From Marinobacter guineae (GTDB taxonomy: Bacteria; Pseudomonadota; Gammaproteobacteria; Pseudomonadales; Oleiphilaceae): a stretch of DNA of 64,000 nt. The notes beneath the pieces are model-generated. The model was not told the origin of the DNA and made no database searches. It saw only the letters and a list, made by a program, of their open reading frames with translations. Positions 38,648 through 48,512 of this stretch are shown piece after piece; positions within the stretch are counted from its first letter, which is position 1, and every line of letters starts with the position of its first letter. The translations under genes and the position numbers were made by a program. The stretch lies in the NCBI RefSeq assembly GCF_002744735.1, contig NZ_KZ319340.1, positions 124,001 to 188,000 of the forward strand. The letters run 5' to 3'.

Positions 38648-39658
38648 TTACAACCGCCCCTCTTCCACCGCGTGGCAGGCCACCTGATTGCCACCATCGG
38701 TGGTGATCAACCCGGGCACTTCCTGCCGGCAACGTTCGTTGGCGTAGGGGCAGCGGCCGTGAAACACACACCCTGAAGGCAGGTTCACCGGCGTGGGCAC
38801 CTCGCCTTTCAGGCGGATGTGGTTGGGCCGGTCGTCCTCGAGCTTGGGAATGGCGGACAACAGCGCCTGGGTATAAGGATGCCGGGGTGTCGCAAACAAA
38901 GTTTTGGTGTCCGCCAGCTCACATACCCGGCCCAGGTACATCACCGCCACCCGGGTGCCGAAATGCTCCACCACCGCCAGATCGTGGGTGATGAACAGAT
39001 AGGTAAGTCCCCGGCTCTCCTGGGCATCCATCAACAGATTCAGCACCTGGGCCTGGATGGACACGTCCAGGGCGGAAATCGGCTCGTCCGCGACGATGAA
39101 CTCCGGATCCACCGCCAAAGCCCGGGCTATGGCTATCCGCTGGCGCTGGCCACCGGAGAACTCATGGCCGAAGCGACTGCCCCAGTCCGGATCGATGCCC
39201 ACCGAATGCATCACTTCATGAATCTTGTCCCGCACCTGGATTGGCGACCAGTCCGGATGATGAAAGCGGATGGGCTCTTCCAGGGTCTGCTGAATGGTCA
39301 TACGCGGATTCAGGGACGCATAGGGATTCTGGAAGATCATCTGCATCTTTCGCCGGTACGGCAGCGAAGCCTTGCGTTCCAGGTTGTCGATGCGCTGGCC
39401 GTCATAGTGGATCTCCCCGGCGCTGGGAGAAAGCAGACCCATCACGGTGCGAGCTATAGTGGACTTGCCACAGCCGGATTCGCCCACCACACACAGAGCC
39501 TCGCCCCTCTGTACTTCCAGGTCGACGCCGTTAATGGCGTGCACCGCTTCCTTTTTGCGGCGGAAGCGGCCACCCTCGAAGGTTATCTGTTCCAGCAAGC
39601 TGCCGGAGAGGTCAAAGCGTTTTTCCAGCCCGCGAATACTTACCAACGGGGAGGTCAT
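38648..39658 (-). CDS. dppF: Dipeptide/oligopeptide ABC transporter ATP-binding protein (DppF-like)
   Basis: 336 residues. Walker A VVGESGCGKSTIARTVMGLL, signature FSGGQRQRIAIARAL, Walker B EFIVADEPISALD. The C-terminal oligo_HPY segment has CVFHGRCPYANERCRQE, which in relatives binds an iron-sulfur cluster. It overlaps dppD by four bases. One of two distinct ATPases of the transporter. Substrate inferred to be peptides. Confidence 0.92.
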   Translation of the reverse strand: MTSPLVSIRGLEKRFDLSGSLLEQITFEGGRFRRKKEAVHAINGVDLEVQRGEALCVVGESGCGKSTIARTVMGLLSPSAGEIHYDGQRIDNLERKASLPYRRKMQMIFQNPYASLNPRMTIQQTLEEPIRFHHPDWSPIQVRDKIHEVMHSVGIDPDWGSRFGHEFSGGQRQRIAIARALAVDPEFIVADEPISALDVSIQAQVLNLLMDAQESRGLTYLFITHDLAVVEHFGTRVAVMYLGRVCELADTKTLFATPRHPYTQALLSAIPKLEDDRPNHIRLKGEVPTPVNLPSGCVFHGRCPYANERCRQEVPGLITTDGGNQVACHAVEEGRL

Positions 39659-40653
39659 GATTCGGCCTCCTGCATGTGTTTCTCCTGCTCAATCAGGTTG
39701 GCGACTTCGTAACAGGCCACATCCACATTGCCCGAGCGGACATAGTCCGGCATCGAGTGCTTACACTGTTCAGTGGCGAAGTTGCAGCGGGGATGGAACG
39801 GGCAGCCCGTGGGCACATTTTTCAGGGACGGCATGGAGCCGGGAATCTGGAACAGCCGCGCGCCCGGCTCGCCCAGCTGGGGTAGAGCATTAATCAGCCC
39901 CTGGGTGTAGGGGTGCTGGGCATCATTGATAATTTCCCGGGTCGGGCCCTGCTCAATGATGCGACCGGAATACATCACCAGCATGCGCTGGGTTACCTGG
40001 GAAACCACGCCGAGATCATGGGTGATCAGCATCAGCGCCACGTTCTCCTGCTCACACAAGTCCAGCAGCAGATCCATGATTTCCGCCTGAATGGTCACAT
40101 CCAGGGCTGTGGTGGGCTCGTCGGCAACGATGATCTCCGGATCCAGCAGCAGCGCGATTGCAATGATCACCCGCTGGCGCATACCGCCGGACAGCTCGTG
40201 GGGATACTGATCAAGGCGTTTGCCCGGGGACGGAATCTGCACTTTCTGCAGCCGGTCCAGGGCGATCGCCCGGGCTTCCTTCTTGCTGATTTTCCGGTGT
40301 GCCAGTATGGCCTCCACCATCTGGGTACCGATGGTCAGTACCGGATTCAGTGTCATCATCGGGTCCTGGAAAATCATGGCGATGCGGTTGCCCCGGATCT
40401 TCCGCAGCTCCCGCTCACTCATGGCAGCCAGGTCCCGGCCCTCGAACAGGATCTGACCGCCGGCGATGTAGCCGGGTTTAGCGATCAGGTTGAGGATGGA
40501 AAACGCCGCCACGGATTTACCGGCGCCGGATTCGCCCACCAGGCCCAGCCGCTCGCCTTTATCAAGGCTGAAGCTGATACCCCGGAGCGCCGTCAGGTCG
40601 CCACCACGCACCGCAAAGCGGACATCAAGATCTCTTACTTCCAACAGTGCCAT
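39655..40653 (-). CDS. dppD: Dipeptide/oligopeptide ABC transporter ATP-binding protein (DppD-like)
   Basis: 332 residues. Walker [20 protein letters not shown], signature [15 protein letters not shown], Walker [14 protein letters not shown]. The C-terminal segment has [17 protein letters not shown], the same Cys-rich oligo_HPY extension as its partner. Four-base overlap with dppF downstream and a four-base gap from dppC upstream. Confidence 0.93.
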   Translation of the reverse strand: MALLEVRDLDVRFAVRGGDLTALRGISFSLDKGERLGLVGESGAGKSVAAFSILNLIAKPGYIAGGQILFEGRDLAAMSERELRKIRGNRIAMIFQDPMMTLNPVLTIGTQMVEAILAHRKISKKEARAIALDRLQKVQIPSPGKRLDQYPHELSGGMRQRVIIAIALLLDPEIIVADEPTTALDVTIQAEIMDLLLDLCEQENVALMLITHDLGVVSQVTQRMLVMYSGRIIEQGPTREIINDAQHPYTQGLINALPQLGEPGARLFQIPGSMPSLKNVPTGCPFHPRCNFATEQCKHSMPDYVRSGNVDVACYEVANLIEQEKHMQEAES

Positions 40654-40657
40654 GGTG

Positions 40658-41590
40658 TTACCCCTTGTACAGCCGTGGGTTCATTACATCCCGCAACCAG
40701 TCACCCAACAGATTGATGACCAGCACCAGCACCACCAGCACCAGGCCCGGGAGCAGCGTGATCCACCAGGAACCGCTCTGGATATAGTCGAAACCGGACT
40801 TGATCAGCGAGCCCAGGGACGGCTGGGTTTCCGGCATGCCCAGGCCCAGGAAGGACAACGCCGCCTCGGAGATAATGGCGTTGGCGATCTGGACCGTGGC
40901 GATCACGAAGATGGGCGACAGGGTATTGGGGAGGATGTGCCGGAACATGATCCGGGGCGTGCTGAAGCCCATTACCTTGGCGGCGTCCACGTACTCTTTT
41001 TTCTTCTCCGCCAGCACCGAGGCGCGCACGGTGCGGGCAATCTGTGGCCATTCCGACACACCGATGATAAAGATCAGCATGTAGATGGCGATTTCTCCAA
41101 ACATCAGGTTGCCGAAACTGGCCTTGAAGACGGCGCCGACAATGATCGCCACCATCAGCGTGGAAAAGGACAACTGCACGTCGGCAATGCGCATCAGAAC
41201 GGCGTCCACCCGGCCACCCAGGTAACCCGCCAGCAGGCCAAACAGGATGCCAAGCGCCGCCTGCAACACTACTGCACCGAAGCCGATCATCAGTGACACC
41301 TGTGTGCCGTAGAGAATGGTTGAGAGCATATCCCGGCCCTGGGCGTCAGTGCCCAAAGGGAAGGCAGGATCGGACCCCGCCAGCCCGGCCGGCGGCAGCT
41401 CCGAGTTCATGATGTTGATCTGTGCCAGATCATAGGGGTCAGCAGGCGCCAGCAGGGGTGCAAACACCGCAGCCAGCACCATCAGCATCAATACCACGAA
41501 GCTGACAATAGCCACTTTGTCGCGTTTGAAGCTGTACCAGAGGAAGGACTCGCGGAAGCGGTCCCAGCGGGAAACCGTTGCCGTTGTCAT
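40658..41590 (-). CDS. dppC: Peptide ABC transporter permease DppC-like
   Basis: 310 residues. OppC_N-type N-terminus (SFLWYSFKRDKVAIVSFVVL) and about six transmembrane segments. The EAA coupling loop is in EYVDAAKVMGFSTPRIMFRHILPN and the FPLGTDAQGRDMLS region is typical of DppC/OppC. Overlaps dppB by four bases. Confidence 0.93.
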   Translation of the reverse strand: MTTATVSRWDRFRESFLWYSFKRDKVAIVSFVVLMLMVLAAVFAPLLAPADPYDLAQINIMNSELPPAGLAGSDPAFPLGTDAQGRDMLSTILYGTQVSLMIGFGAVVLQAALGILFGLLAGYLGGRVDAVLMRIADVQLSFSTLMVAIIVGAVFKASFGNLMFGEIAIYMLIFIIGVSEWPQIARTVRASVLAEKKKEYVDAAKVMGFSTPRIMFRHILPNTLSPIFVIATVQIANAIISEAALSFLGLGMPETQPSLGSLIKSGFDYIQSGSWWITLLPGLVLVVLVLVINLLGDWLRDVMNPRLYKG

Positions 41591-42636
41591 GCTTTCTTAC
41601 CTGTCAGTTTGACGGTGGGGTTAACGAGACCGTAGATCAGGTCCACCAGCGTGTTGGTGATCACAAAAATCAGACCCACCACCATCAGGTAAGCCACGAT
41701 CAGCGGGATGTCGCTGCGAGTGATGGCTTCGAGAAACATCAGGCCCACCCCCGGCCACTGAAACACTGTCTCGGTGAGAATGGTGTAGGCCACCATGATG
41801 CCGATCTGCACCCCACCCACGGTGATCACCGGCAGCATGGTGTTCTTGAGGGCGTGCAAAAAGTTGATGCGGCCAGCGCTCAGACCTTTGGCCCGGGCGT
41901 AGCGGATGTAGTCGCTTTGCAGCACTTCCATCATCTCGGCACGAATCAGGCGGATAAACAGCGGCAGCATGATCGACGCCAGCGAGACCGACGGCAGGAC
42001 CAGGTGCATCAGGCCGCTTTCGCTGAAGAAACCGGATTCCCAGGTGCCGAATAGGTGTGTCAGTTCATCGCCACGGCCATAGGAAGGCAGTCCACCCTCG
42101 GTGGAGAAAAAGTCGTTCAGCCACTGCCCCCATCCGGTGTCCTCCGGGAATGCACTCACTGTGACACCGATGGAAAACAGCTGGATCAGCATGATGGCCG
42201 TCAGGAACACCGGGATGGATATACCGACGGTGCTGATACCCATGAAAAATTTTGACAGCCAGGCCTGGGGCCGGATGGCAGAGTAAACCCCGATGGGAAC
42301 CGAAAACACGACAATGATCAGACTGGCGCCGATCACCAGTTCCAGGGTCGCCGGCAGATGCTCCGCGATCACTTCCAGGGTCGGCTTGCTGTAGAAATAG
42401 GAATTGCCCAGATCACCCTGAAGCGCGTTACCCGCAAAGCGCAGGTACTGCACCACAACCGAATCGTTGAGCCCGAGCTCGTCCCGAAGGGCCTCACGCT
42501 CTTCCTGGGAGACAGACATGCCCACCATCTGCTGAAGCGGATCACCAAGGCCATCCTGAATGGCAAAGGCGATCACGCTGATCACGAACATGACCAGAAA
42601 CGCCTGGGAAATCCGCTGAACCAAAAACGCTAACAT
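41587..42636 (-). CDS. dppB: Peptide ABC transporter permease DppB-like
   Basis: 349 residues with about six transmembrane helices, starting LAFLVQRISQAFLVMFVISV. The EAA loop is DYIRYARAKGLSAGRINFLHAL. A large periplasmic loop near residues 165-205 (EDTGWGQWLNDFFSTEGGLP) is longer than in E. coli DppB. It is separated from dppA by 94 bases holding a stem-loop. Confidence 0.92.
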   Translation of the reverse strand: MLAFLVQRISQAFLVMFVISVIAFAIQDGLGDPLQQMVGMSVSQEEREALRDELGLNDSVVVQYLRFAGNALQGDLGNSYFYSKPTLEVIAEHLPATLELVIGASLIIVVFSVPIGVYSAIRPQAWLSKFFMGISTVGISIPVFLTAIMLIQLFSIGVTVSAFPEDTGWGQWLNDFFSTEGGLPSYGRGDELTHLFGTWESGFFSESGLMHLVLPSVSLASIMLPLFIRLIRAEMMEVLQSDYIRYARAKGLSAGRINFLHALKNTMLPVITVGGVQIGIMVAYTILTETVFQWPGVGLMFLEAITRSDIPLIVAYLMVVGLIFVITNTLVDLIYGLVNPTVKLTGKKA

Positions 42637-42667
42637 GAAGGTTTTACCGGTAGTGAATTTCTGAAAG

Positions 42668-42692
42668 CCTCTCTCCCCTGGCGGGAGAGAGG
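42668..42692. promoter_or_regulatory. Stem-loop between dppA and dppB
   Basis: A perfect 10-bp stem, CCTCTCTCCC with GGGAGAGAGG, around a 5-base loop. No T-run follows on the minus strand. Stem-loops in this position commonly protect or limit the message so that the binding protein is made in excess over the permeases; that role is inferred. Confidence 0.6.
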
Positions 42693-42730
42693 TTTGGAGA
42701 GAGGGGGTAACAAAGAGTCACGAGCCCCGT

Positions 42731-44293
42731 TTATTCAACGACCAGGTCTCCCAGGTACGGGAAGTTCATGACATTGAGCACCGGCTCAATCTTCACGTTC
42801 TCCTTCGACGCCCAGGCCAGGTCCTGCCAGTGCAGCGGAATAAAGGCGGCGTCCTCGTAAAGGCGCTGCTCGACTTCCTGCAACATGGCTGCCCGCTTGT
42901 CCCTATCGGTCTCCACGTTGGCCTGGTTAACCAGCGCATCAAGCTCCGGGTTGCAGTATTTACCGGCATTGTACTGGCCAGCACCGGTCTCAGCGTTCGG
43001 ACAGAAGGTCAGAAATTCGAAGAAGTTGGCGGAATCCTCAGTATCCGCATGCCAGCCGATCATCATCATGTCTGCGGCGCGGTTGTCATACTCCGGCCAG
43101 TACTGTGCCTTGGGCAGAGTTTTCAGATCCACCTTGATGTTGATGCGGGCCAGCATCGCGGCCACCGCCTGTGCGATCTTGTCATCGTTCACATAACGGT
43201 TGTTGGGCGCCATCATGGTGATGGTGAAGCCGTCCTCATATCCGGCCTCCTTCATCAGCGCCTGGGCCTTGGCCACATCGAAACGAGGCGTGAGTGATTC
43301 GTTAAAACCCTGGTAGCCCCGGGGTGACATCTGGGCGGCAGGAGTGGCAAAGCCCTTCATGATCTTGGCGGCAATACCTTCCTGGTTGATGGCATAGGCG
43401 ATCGCCTGGCGAACCTTCGGGTTCTTGAAGGCTTCCACCCGCTCCTGGTTCATGTGAAACAGGATGATGCGGGTACCGCTCATGGTGACCAGGCTGGAGT
43501 CTTCATCCCGCTTGATCCGCTCGAGATCCGTGGGCGGTACCGGCGCAATGAAATCCACACCACCGGAAAGCAGGGCCGAAACACGGGTATTATTCTCCTT
43601 GATCGGCGTCAGCGTGATCTTGCCGACGTTGCCCGGGGATTCGGTGTCCCAGTAATCATCGAACCGCTCAAACTCTACACGCACGCCCTGCTGACGATCC
43701 CTGATGATGTAAGGACCCGTACCAGACATGTTCTCTGATGCGAAGGAGTTGCCATGCTTGGTGATAGCGCTCTTGCTTTCGCCACTCTCGGTCTTGCCAG
43801 AGTAAAACTCGCTGTCCATCGGAAAGATGTAAGTCGCGGTATTCAGCAGCAGCGGGTAGGGCTCTTTAGTGACCAACTCGAAGGTGTAATCGTCGATCAC
43901 TTTCAGCTCGCTGAACGGCTGGAAAATCGCCTTGTAATCCGGGCTCTGCTTGAGACGCTCCAAGGTGAACTTCACATCCTTGGAGGTCAGTTGGTTGCCA
44001 GAGTGGAATTTCACCCCTTCCCTGAGTTCGAACCGCATGGTGTTTTCATCGATGCGCTCCCAGCTTTTGGCCAGGCGCGGCTCGAACTTCAGATCGGACG
44101 TCCAGCGCACCAGCGGATCGAATGTCATGTGGCTGAGCTGCAACATGCCACCAGAGAGCTGCTCATGAATATCAAGGGTCACGGGATCGGCGTCATACGC
44201 CATCTTCAGTTCCTTGGTCGCCTCGGCAGACAGGGCTACCGGTGCCGCCGTCAGGACCATGGAACCGACAAATGCTGTAATCAGTTTTTTCAT
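42731..44293 (-). CDS. dppA: Peptide ABC transporter substrate-binding protein
   Basis: 520-residue SBP_bac_5 periplasmic protein from ATG 44293. The signal peptide KKLITAFVGSMVLTAAPVALSA is followed by the mature start. Seen: LRFELREGVKFHSGN-type core (RFELREGVKFHSGNQLTSKD), DPLVRWTSDLKFEPRLAKSW, and AIAYAINQEGIAAKIMKG. An upstream in-frame ATG would add 11 non-signal residues. First gene of dppABCDF; uptake of di/oligopeptides or similar compounds is inferred. Confidence 0.93.
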   Translation of the reverse strand: MKKLITAFVGSMVLTAAPVALSAEATKELKMAYDADPVTLDIHEQLSGGMLQLSHMTFDPLVRWTSDLKFEPRLAKSWERIDENTMRFELREGVKFHSGNQLTSKDVKFTLERLKQSPDYKAIFQPFSELKVIDDYTFELVTKEPYPLLLNTATYIFPMDSEFYSGKTESGESKSAITKHGNSFASENMSGTGPYIIRDRQQGVRVEFERFDDYWDTESPGNVGKITLTPIKENNTRVSALLSGGVDFIAPVPPTDLERIKRDEDSSLVTMSGTRIILFHMNQERVEAFKNPKVRQAIAYAINQEGIAAKIMKGFATPAAQMSPRGYQGFNESLTPRFDVAKAQALMKEAGYEDGFTITMMAPNNRYVNDDKIAQAVAAMLARINIKVDLKTLPKAQYWPEYDNRAADMMMIGWHADTEDSANFFEFLTFCPNAETGAGQYNAGKYCNPELDALVNQANVETDRDKRAAMLQEVEQRLYEDAAFIPLHWQDLAWASKENVKIEPVLNVMNFPYLGDLVVE

Positions 44294-44449
44294 CGCGTTT
44301 TCCGTCGCTGTTTTAGGAATTTTCACGGAACATCGGCGCAGAAGGACGCCGAATGCCTGAGCAACAAGCTAGTCTCGGAAAACCCTTACGGCAATCGAAA
44401 TTGCGACATGGCGTTATTCGCCAGGTGAATGACCTGATTTGGCGCAGCC

Positions 44450-45181
44450 CTACAGGCGGAAAACCAGTGGCAGAATCAGCGCGGTGAACACGCCAGTGAG
44501 GCCCATGCCCAGGGAGGCAAATGCACCGGCAGTATGGCTGATCTCAAACGCCCGCGCCGTTCCGACGGCATGGCCGTTCAGACCCAGGGCAAAGCCCAGG
44601 ATTCGTTCATCCTTTACCGGCAACAGGCGCGCGAGCAGGTCAACGAAGAGGGTTGCGACCACGCCGGTAATCAGCAGGCCACCCATCATCAGGGGAACAG
44701 AACCACCCAGCTGTTCGGTGATCCCGATGGCAATCGGTGCCGTCACCGACTTTGGCGCCAGCGACGCCAGCACCTCCGGCGTGGCACCCAGAGCCCAGCC
44801 AATCACCACGGCGTAAACCGCCGCCATGGTAGCGGCGATCGGCAAGGTCACCACGATCGGGCGCCACATGGCACGGATATGGTGCATCTGCTGGTACAGG
44901 GGAATGCCCAGGGCAACCGTGGCGGGACCCAGCAGAACCGAAAGCCAGCGAGCGCCCTGCTGGTAGCTCTGGTAATCCACTGCCAGAAAAGCGATCACCC
45001 CGGCCAGAAGTAGTGCCGACAACACCACGGGCGGCAGCCATAAAGGCCGCCCCACGCGGGAGAACAACCAATTGCCAGCAAAGAAGGCTCCCAGGGTTAA
45101 GCCAATGGCGAGAATCGGCGTGGCTGCGAGAATGTCCGGCAGCGCCTGGAGTCGGGCGAGAATCTCATTCACCATCGCCAT
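44450..45181 (-). CDS. LrgB/CidB-family membrane protein
   Basis: 243 residues with about seven transmembrane segments. LrgB landmarks: LGPATVALGIPLYQQMHHIR, SLAPKSVTAPIAIGITEQLGG and GLNGHAVGTARAFEIS. The family is linked to murein hydrolase export and to transport of small organic acids. It overlaps the upstream CidA/LrgA gene by 17 bases, so the pair is coupled. Confidence 0.92.
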   Translation of the reverse strand: MAMVNEILARLQALPDILAATPILAIGLTLGAFFAGNWLFSRVGRPLWLPPVVLSALLLAGVIAFLAVDYQSYQQGARWLSVLLGPATVALGIPLYQQMHHIRAMWRPIVVTLPIAATMAAVYAVVIGWALGATPEVLASLAPKSVTAPIAIGITEQLGGSVPLMMGGLLITGVVATLFVDLLARLLPVKDERILGFALGLNGHAVGTARAFEISHTAGAFASLGMGLTGVFTALILPLVFRL

Positions 45182-45524
45182 CCCCCCTGGCTGTCACCAG
45201 TTGCATCAACAACAACGTGGTGAGAACACTCAGAAAGGTGCCAACGAGCAAAGCCGTCGCAACCGCCAGCCACTGCCCGGAGAACTGATCGGCGGTGAAG
45301 AACACCCCCACAACACCCGGCATGATCAGCAGCACCAGTACCGAGATCAGCCCCTGGCTGGCCGAGGCCAGCTCATCGCTCACGTTGCCTTTCACCATCA
45401 GGGTGAAGGTAATGACGACCATTCCGAGAACGCCGCCACTGACCGGCAATGCGAAGAGCACCCGCATGGACTCACCAAGGATAAAAAACAGCACCAGGAC
45501 CAGAAAACCACGCAACATCGACAT
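45165..45524 (-). CDS. CidA/LrgA-family membrane protein
   Basis: 119 residues from ATG 45524; a GTG at 45542 is an alternative. Four transmembrane segments: FLVLVLFFILGESM, GGVLGMVVITFTLMV, LISVLVLLIMPGVVGVFF and LAVATALLVGTFLSVLTTLLL. Holin-like protein that works with the LrgB-type partner overlapping its end. Confidence 0.88.
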   Translation of the reverse strand: MSMLRGFLVLVLFFILGESMRVLFALPVSGGVLGMVVITFTLMVKGNVSDELASASQGLISVLVLLIMPGVVGVFFTADQFSGQWLAVATALLVGTFLSVLTTLLLMQLVTARGDGDGE

Positions 45525-45599
45525 GCGTTCACACTCAGCCACGGAAGAATTGCATTACACTAGCTCAAACCGACACCCCGATACCAATGCAGGAAGCCC

Positions 45600-46142
45600 A
45601 TGGCGCTCAAAGCAACCATCTTCAAGGCGACTCTCAACATCGCCGATATGGACCGGCACTATTACGCGGACCATCACCTGACCATCGCCCGGCACCCGTC
45701 GGAAACCGATGACCGAATGATGATCCGGCTGCTCGCGTTTATCCTTAATGCCAGTGAACACCTGGAATTCACCCGGGGTTTGAGCACGGACGACGAGCCG
45801 GAGCTCTGGCAAAAAAGTCTGAGTGGAGAGATCGAACTCTGGGTCGAGCTGGGCCTGCCGGACGAAAGCCGTCTGCGCAAGGCCTGCAACCGGGCAGACC
45901 GGGTTATCCTGTACACCTACGGCGGCCGTGCCGTGCCCCTGTGGTGGGAAAAGCACCAGGGCAAACTGACCCGCTTCAACAACCTCACCATCATCAACCT
46001 GCCACCGGAAGCCACGGAGCCACTTGCCGACCTGGCAGAGCGTGGTATGAATTTGCAGTGCACCATCCAGGACGGAACTGTGAATATCGGCAACGAAGAC
46101 ACCCTCGTCAGCCTGACACCTGAACCACTCTACCCCGATTAA
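45600..46142 (+). CDS. yaeQ: YaeQ family protein
   Basis: 180 residues. It starts MALKATIFKATLNIADMDRH and has HPSETDDRMMIRLLAFIL and the PD-(D/E)XK-like core LSGEIELWVELGLPDE with a later LYTYGGRA. YaeQ is a fold relative of endonuclease-type proteins with an unsettled role. It stands alone, divergent from the cidA gene and upstream of the bkd operon. Confidence 0.9.
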   Translation: MALKATIFKATLNIADMDRHYYADHHLTIARHPSETDDRMMIRLLAFILNASEHLEFTRGLSTDDEPELWQKSLSGEIELWVELGLPDESRLRKACNRADRVILYTYGGRAVPLWWEKHQGKLTRFNNLTIINLPPEATEPLADLAERGMNLQCTIQDGTVNIGNEDTLVSLTPEPLYPD

Positions 46143-46143
46143 A

Positions 46144-46179
46144 AAACTGCGCTCCGGCCCTACCAGAGCGTCGCAGTTT
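46144..46179 (+). terminator. Possible terminator of yaeQ
   Basis: AAACTGCG at 46144-46151 pairs with CGCAGTTT at 46172-46179, with three more pairs inside. Only a short T-run follows, so it is weak as an intrinsic terminator. Confidence 0.45.
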
Positions 46180-46255
46180 ACGTTAAGGTAAACTTTAGCC
46201 GGTATTGACGAGGGCCACACCAGGTCCCGTCAGCTTGGCTATACTAAAGCCAACG

Positions 46256-46280
46256 ACACCCTCACAAGGGGTGTTTTGTT
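46256..46280 (+). promoter_or_regulatory. Terminator-like hairpin in the bkd leader
   Basis: ACACCC (46256-46261) pairs with GGGTGT (46269-46274), followed by TTTTGTT. An outer AAC/GTT extends the stem. It lies 30 bases before the E1alpha start. It could attenuate the operon or end upstream transcription. No leader peptide rich in Leu, Ile or Val is visible. Confidence 0.4.
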
Positions 46281-46309
46281 CCTCAGGCCACTACCCCAGG
46301 AAGAGGATT

Positions 46310-47512
46310 ATGACAACAACAAAAGCCAAAGTTGTTTACTCCCCGGTCTTTACCGACGGTGCGGAATTCCGGATTCCCACCTTTAAACTACTGAAACAGG
46401 ACGGTTCCCTTTTTAAGGGCGCCAAAGCGCCGGATCTGGATAAAGAGAAGGCCCTGCGCATTTACCGTGCAATGGTCACCACCCGGATTCTCGATGAACG
46501 CATGCTCGCCGCCCAGCGACAGGGGCGTCTCAGCTTCTACATGCAGTGCACCGGTGAGGAAGCGGCCGTAATCGGCAGCGCCGCAGCACTGGACGACGCC
46601 GACATGATTATGGCGCAGTACCGGGAACAGGGCGCCCTGGCCTATCGCGGCTTCTCCATTGATGAATTCATGAACCAGCTGTTCGGCAATGAACTGGACT
46701 ATGGCAAAGGTCGCCAGATGCCCGTTCACTATGGCTCCAGCAAGCTGAACTACATGACCATTTCATCGCCGCTGGCCACGCAGATTCCCCAAGCCACCGG
46801 TTATGCCTACGGCCAGAAATTGGCGGGCGACGGCCACTGCACCATTACCTACTTTGGCGAAGGCGCCGCCTCGGAAGGCGACTTCCACGCCGCCCTCAAT
46901 ATGGCCGCGGTCCATCGCGTTCCGGTGATTTTCCTGTGCCGCAACAACGGCTACGCCATATCCACGCCGGCCACCGAGCAGTTCGCCGCCGATGGCGTTG
47001 CACCGCGGGCCTACGGCTACAAAATGGACGTGATCCGTGTCGATGGTAACGATATTCTCGCCATGCACGAGGCCACCAAAGCGGCACGCCGCCTGGCCGT
47101 GGAGCACAATCGCCCGGTACTGATTGAAGCCATGACCTATCGACTGGCCGCGCACTCGTCGTCCGACGATCCATCCGGCTATCGCAGCAAGGACGAGGAA
47201 GCCGTATGGCGCGAGAAAGACCCGATCCTGCGCATGCGTCTCTGGCTTGAGCGCAAGAAATGGTGGACTGAAGACGACGAGAAGCAGCTGCAGGAGAACA
47301 TGCGTCGCGAAGTGCTCGAAACCATGAAGCGGGCCCAGAAGCGGCCGCCACCGGCGCTGGATACCCTGGTCAGTGATGTTTACGACGAGGTGCCGCCAGC
47401 CCTGGCTGAACAGTTCGATAAACTCAAGGCCCACATCCGCCGCCATCCGGATGCGTACCCGAAGAGTGCTGAACACGCGAAGGGAACGGCCAAAGAGGGA
47501 GGCCTGAAATGA
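46310..47512 (+). CDS. bkdA1: Branched-chain 2-oxoacid dehydrogenase E1 alpha
   Basis: Thiamine-diphosphate E1 alpha chain of the branched-chain 2-oxoacid complex. 400 residues from ATG 46310, preceded by GAGGATT. Seen: [37 protein letters not shown] and the ThDP-magnesium motif [20 protein letters not shown]...NNGYAIST. The FHAALNMA and HSSSDDPS segments fit the branched-chain rather than the pyruvate enzyme. It overlaps the E1 beta start by four bases. Confidence 0.94.
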   Translation: MTTTKAKVVYSPVFTDGAEFRIPTFKLLKQDGSLFKGAKAPDLDKEKALRIYRAMVTTRILDERMLAAQRQGRLSFYMQCTGEEAAVIGSAAALDDADMIMAQYREQGALAYRGFSIDEFMNQLFGNELDYGKGRQMPVHYGSSKLNYMTISSPLATQIPQATGYAYGQKLAGDGHCTITYFGEGAASEGDFHAALNMAAVHRVPVIFLCRNNGYAISTPATEQFAADGVAPRAYGYKMDVIRVDGNDILAMHEATKAARRLAVEHNRPVLIEAMTYRLAAHSSSDDPSGYRSKDEEAVWREKDPILRMRLWLERKKWWTEDDEKQLQENMRREVLETMKRAQKRPPPALDTLVSDVYDEVPPALAEQFDKLKAHIRRHPDAYPKSAEHAKGTAKEGGLK

Positions 47513-48486
47513 CACAGATGAATATGCTCCAGGCCATTAACAACGCCCTTGATACCGCCATGGCCGCCGACGAACGGGTGCTGTGTTTCGGTGAGGACGT
47601 GGGCATCTTCGGTGGCGTTTTCCGGGCCACCAGCAACCTGCAACAGAAATACGGCAAGTCGCGCTGTTTTAATACGCCACTGGTAGAGCAAGGCATCATC
47701 GGCTTTGCCAACGGCCTCGCGGCCCAGGGTTCCGTGCCGGTCGCCGAGATACAGTTTGCCGATTACATCTTCCCGGCCTTTGACCAGATCGTGAACGAGT
47801 CGGCCAAGTTCCGTTACCGCTCGGGCAACCTGTTCAATGTGGGCGGACTCACCATTCGTGCACCCTACGGTGGCGGCATTGCCGGGGGGCTCTACCACTC
47901 GCAATCGCCGGAGGCCTATTTTGCCCACACACCGGGCCTCAAGATTGTGGTACCGCGCAACCCGCACCAGGCCAAAGGCCTGCTGCTTGCTGCCATCCAC
48001 GACCAGAACCCTACCCTGTTCTTCGAGCCAAAACGGCTCTACCGCGCCTCCGTCGGTGACGTGCCGGATGAAGATTACCGGCTGCCACTGGGCGAAGCCG
48101 AAGTGCTCAAAGAAGGCACGGATGTCACCGTACTGGGCTGGGGTGCACAAATGGAAGTGATTGAACACGCCGTCGAAATGGCGGAAAAAGAGGGCATTTC
48201 CTGTGAAGTCATCGACCTGAGAACCATCCTGCCATGGGATGTGGAAACCGTCGCCAACTCGGTGTTCAAGACCGGGCGCCTGGTGGTTACCCACGAAGCC
48301 CCGCTGACCGGCGGTTTCGCCGGCGAAATTGCGGCGACCATACAGGAGCGTTGCTTCCTGTACCTGGAGTCCCCGATCGCTCGGGTGACCGGGATGGACA
48401 CACCCTTCCCGCTGGTGCTGGAAAAAGAGCATCTGCCCAATCACCTGAAGGTCTATGAGGCCATCAGGTCGAGCGTGGATTTCTAG
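47509..48486 (+). CDS. bkdA2: Branched-chain 2-oxoacid dehydrogenase E1 beta
   Basis: 325-residue E1 beta. Starts [18 protein letters not shown], then [36 protein letters not shown] and [20 protein letters not shown], all usual for this family. Forms the alpha2-beta2 heterotetramer with the preceding gene, to which it is coupled by a four-base overlap. It lies 26 bases upstream of the E2 gene. Confidence 0.95.
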   Translation: MTQMNMLQAINNALDTAMAADERVLCFGEDVGIFGGVFRATSNLQQKYGKSRCFNTPLVEQGIIGFANGLAAQGSVPVAEIQFADYIFPAFDQIVNESAKFRYRSGNLFNVGGLTIRAPYGGGIAGGLYHSQSPEAYFAHTPGLKIVVPRNPHQAKGLLLAAIHDQNPTLFFEPKRLYRASVGDVPDEDYRLPLGEAEVLKEGTDVTVLGWGAQMEVIEHAVEMAEKEGISCEVIDLRTILPWDVETVANSVFKTGRLVVTHEAPLTGGFAGEIAATIQERCFLYLESPIARVTGMDTPFPLVLEKEHLPNHLKVYEAIRSSVDF

Positions 48487-48512
48487 GTTGATATCAGGAC
48501 AGGAGAGCAATC

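Noticed and set aside
47380-48510. 376-codon minus-strand frame opposite bkdA2
   Set aside because: Shadow of the E1 beta gene.
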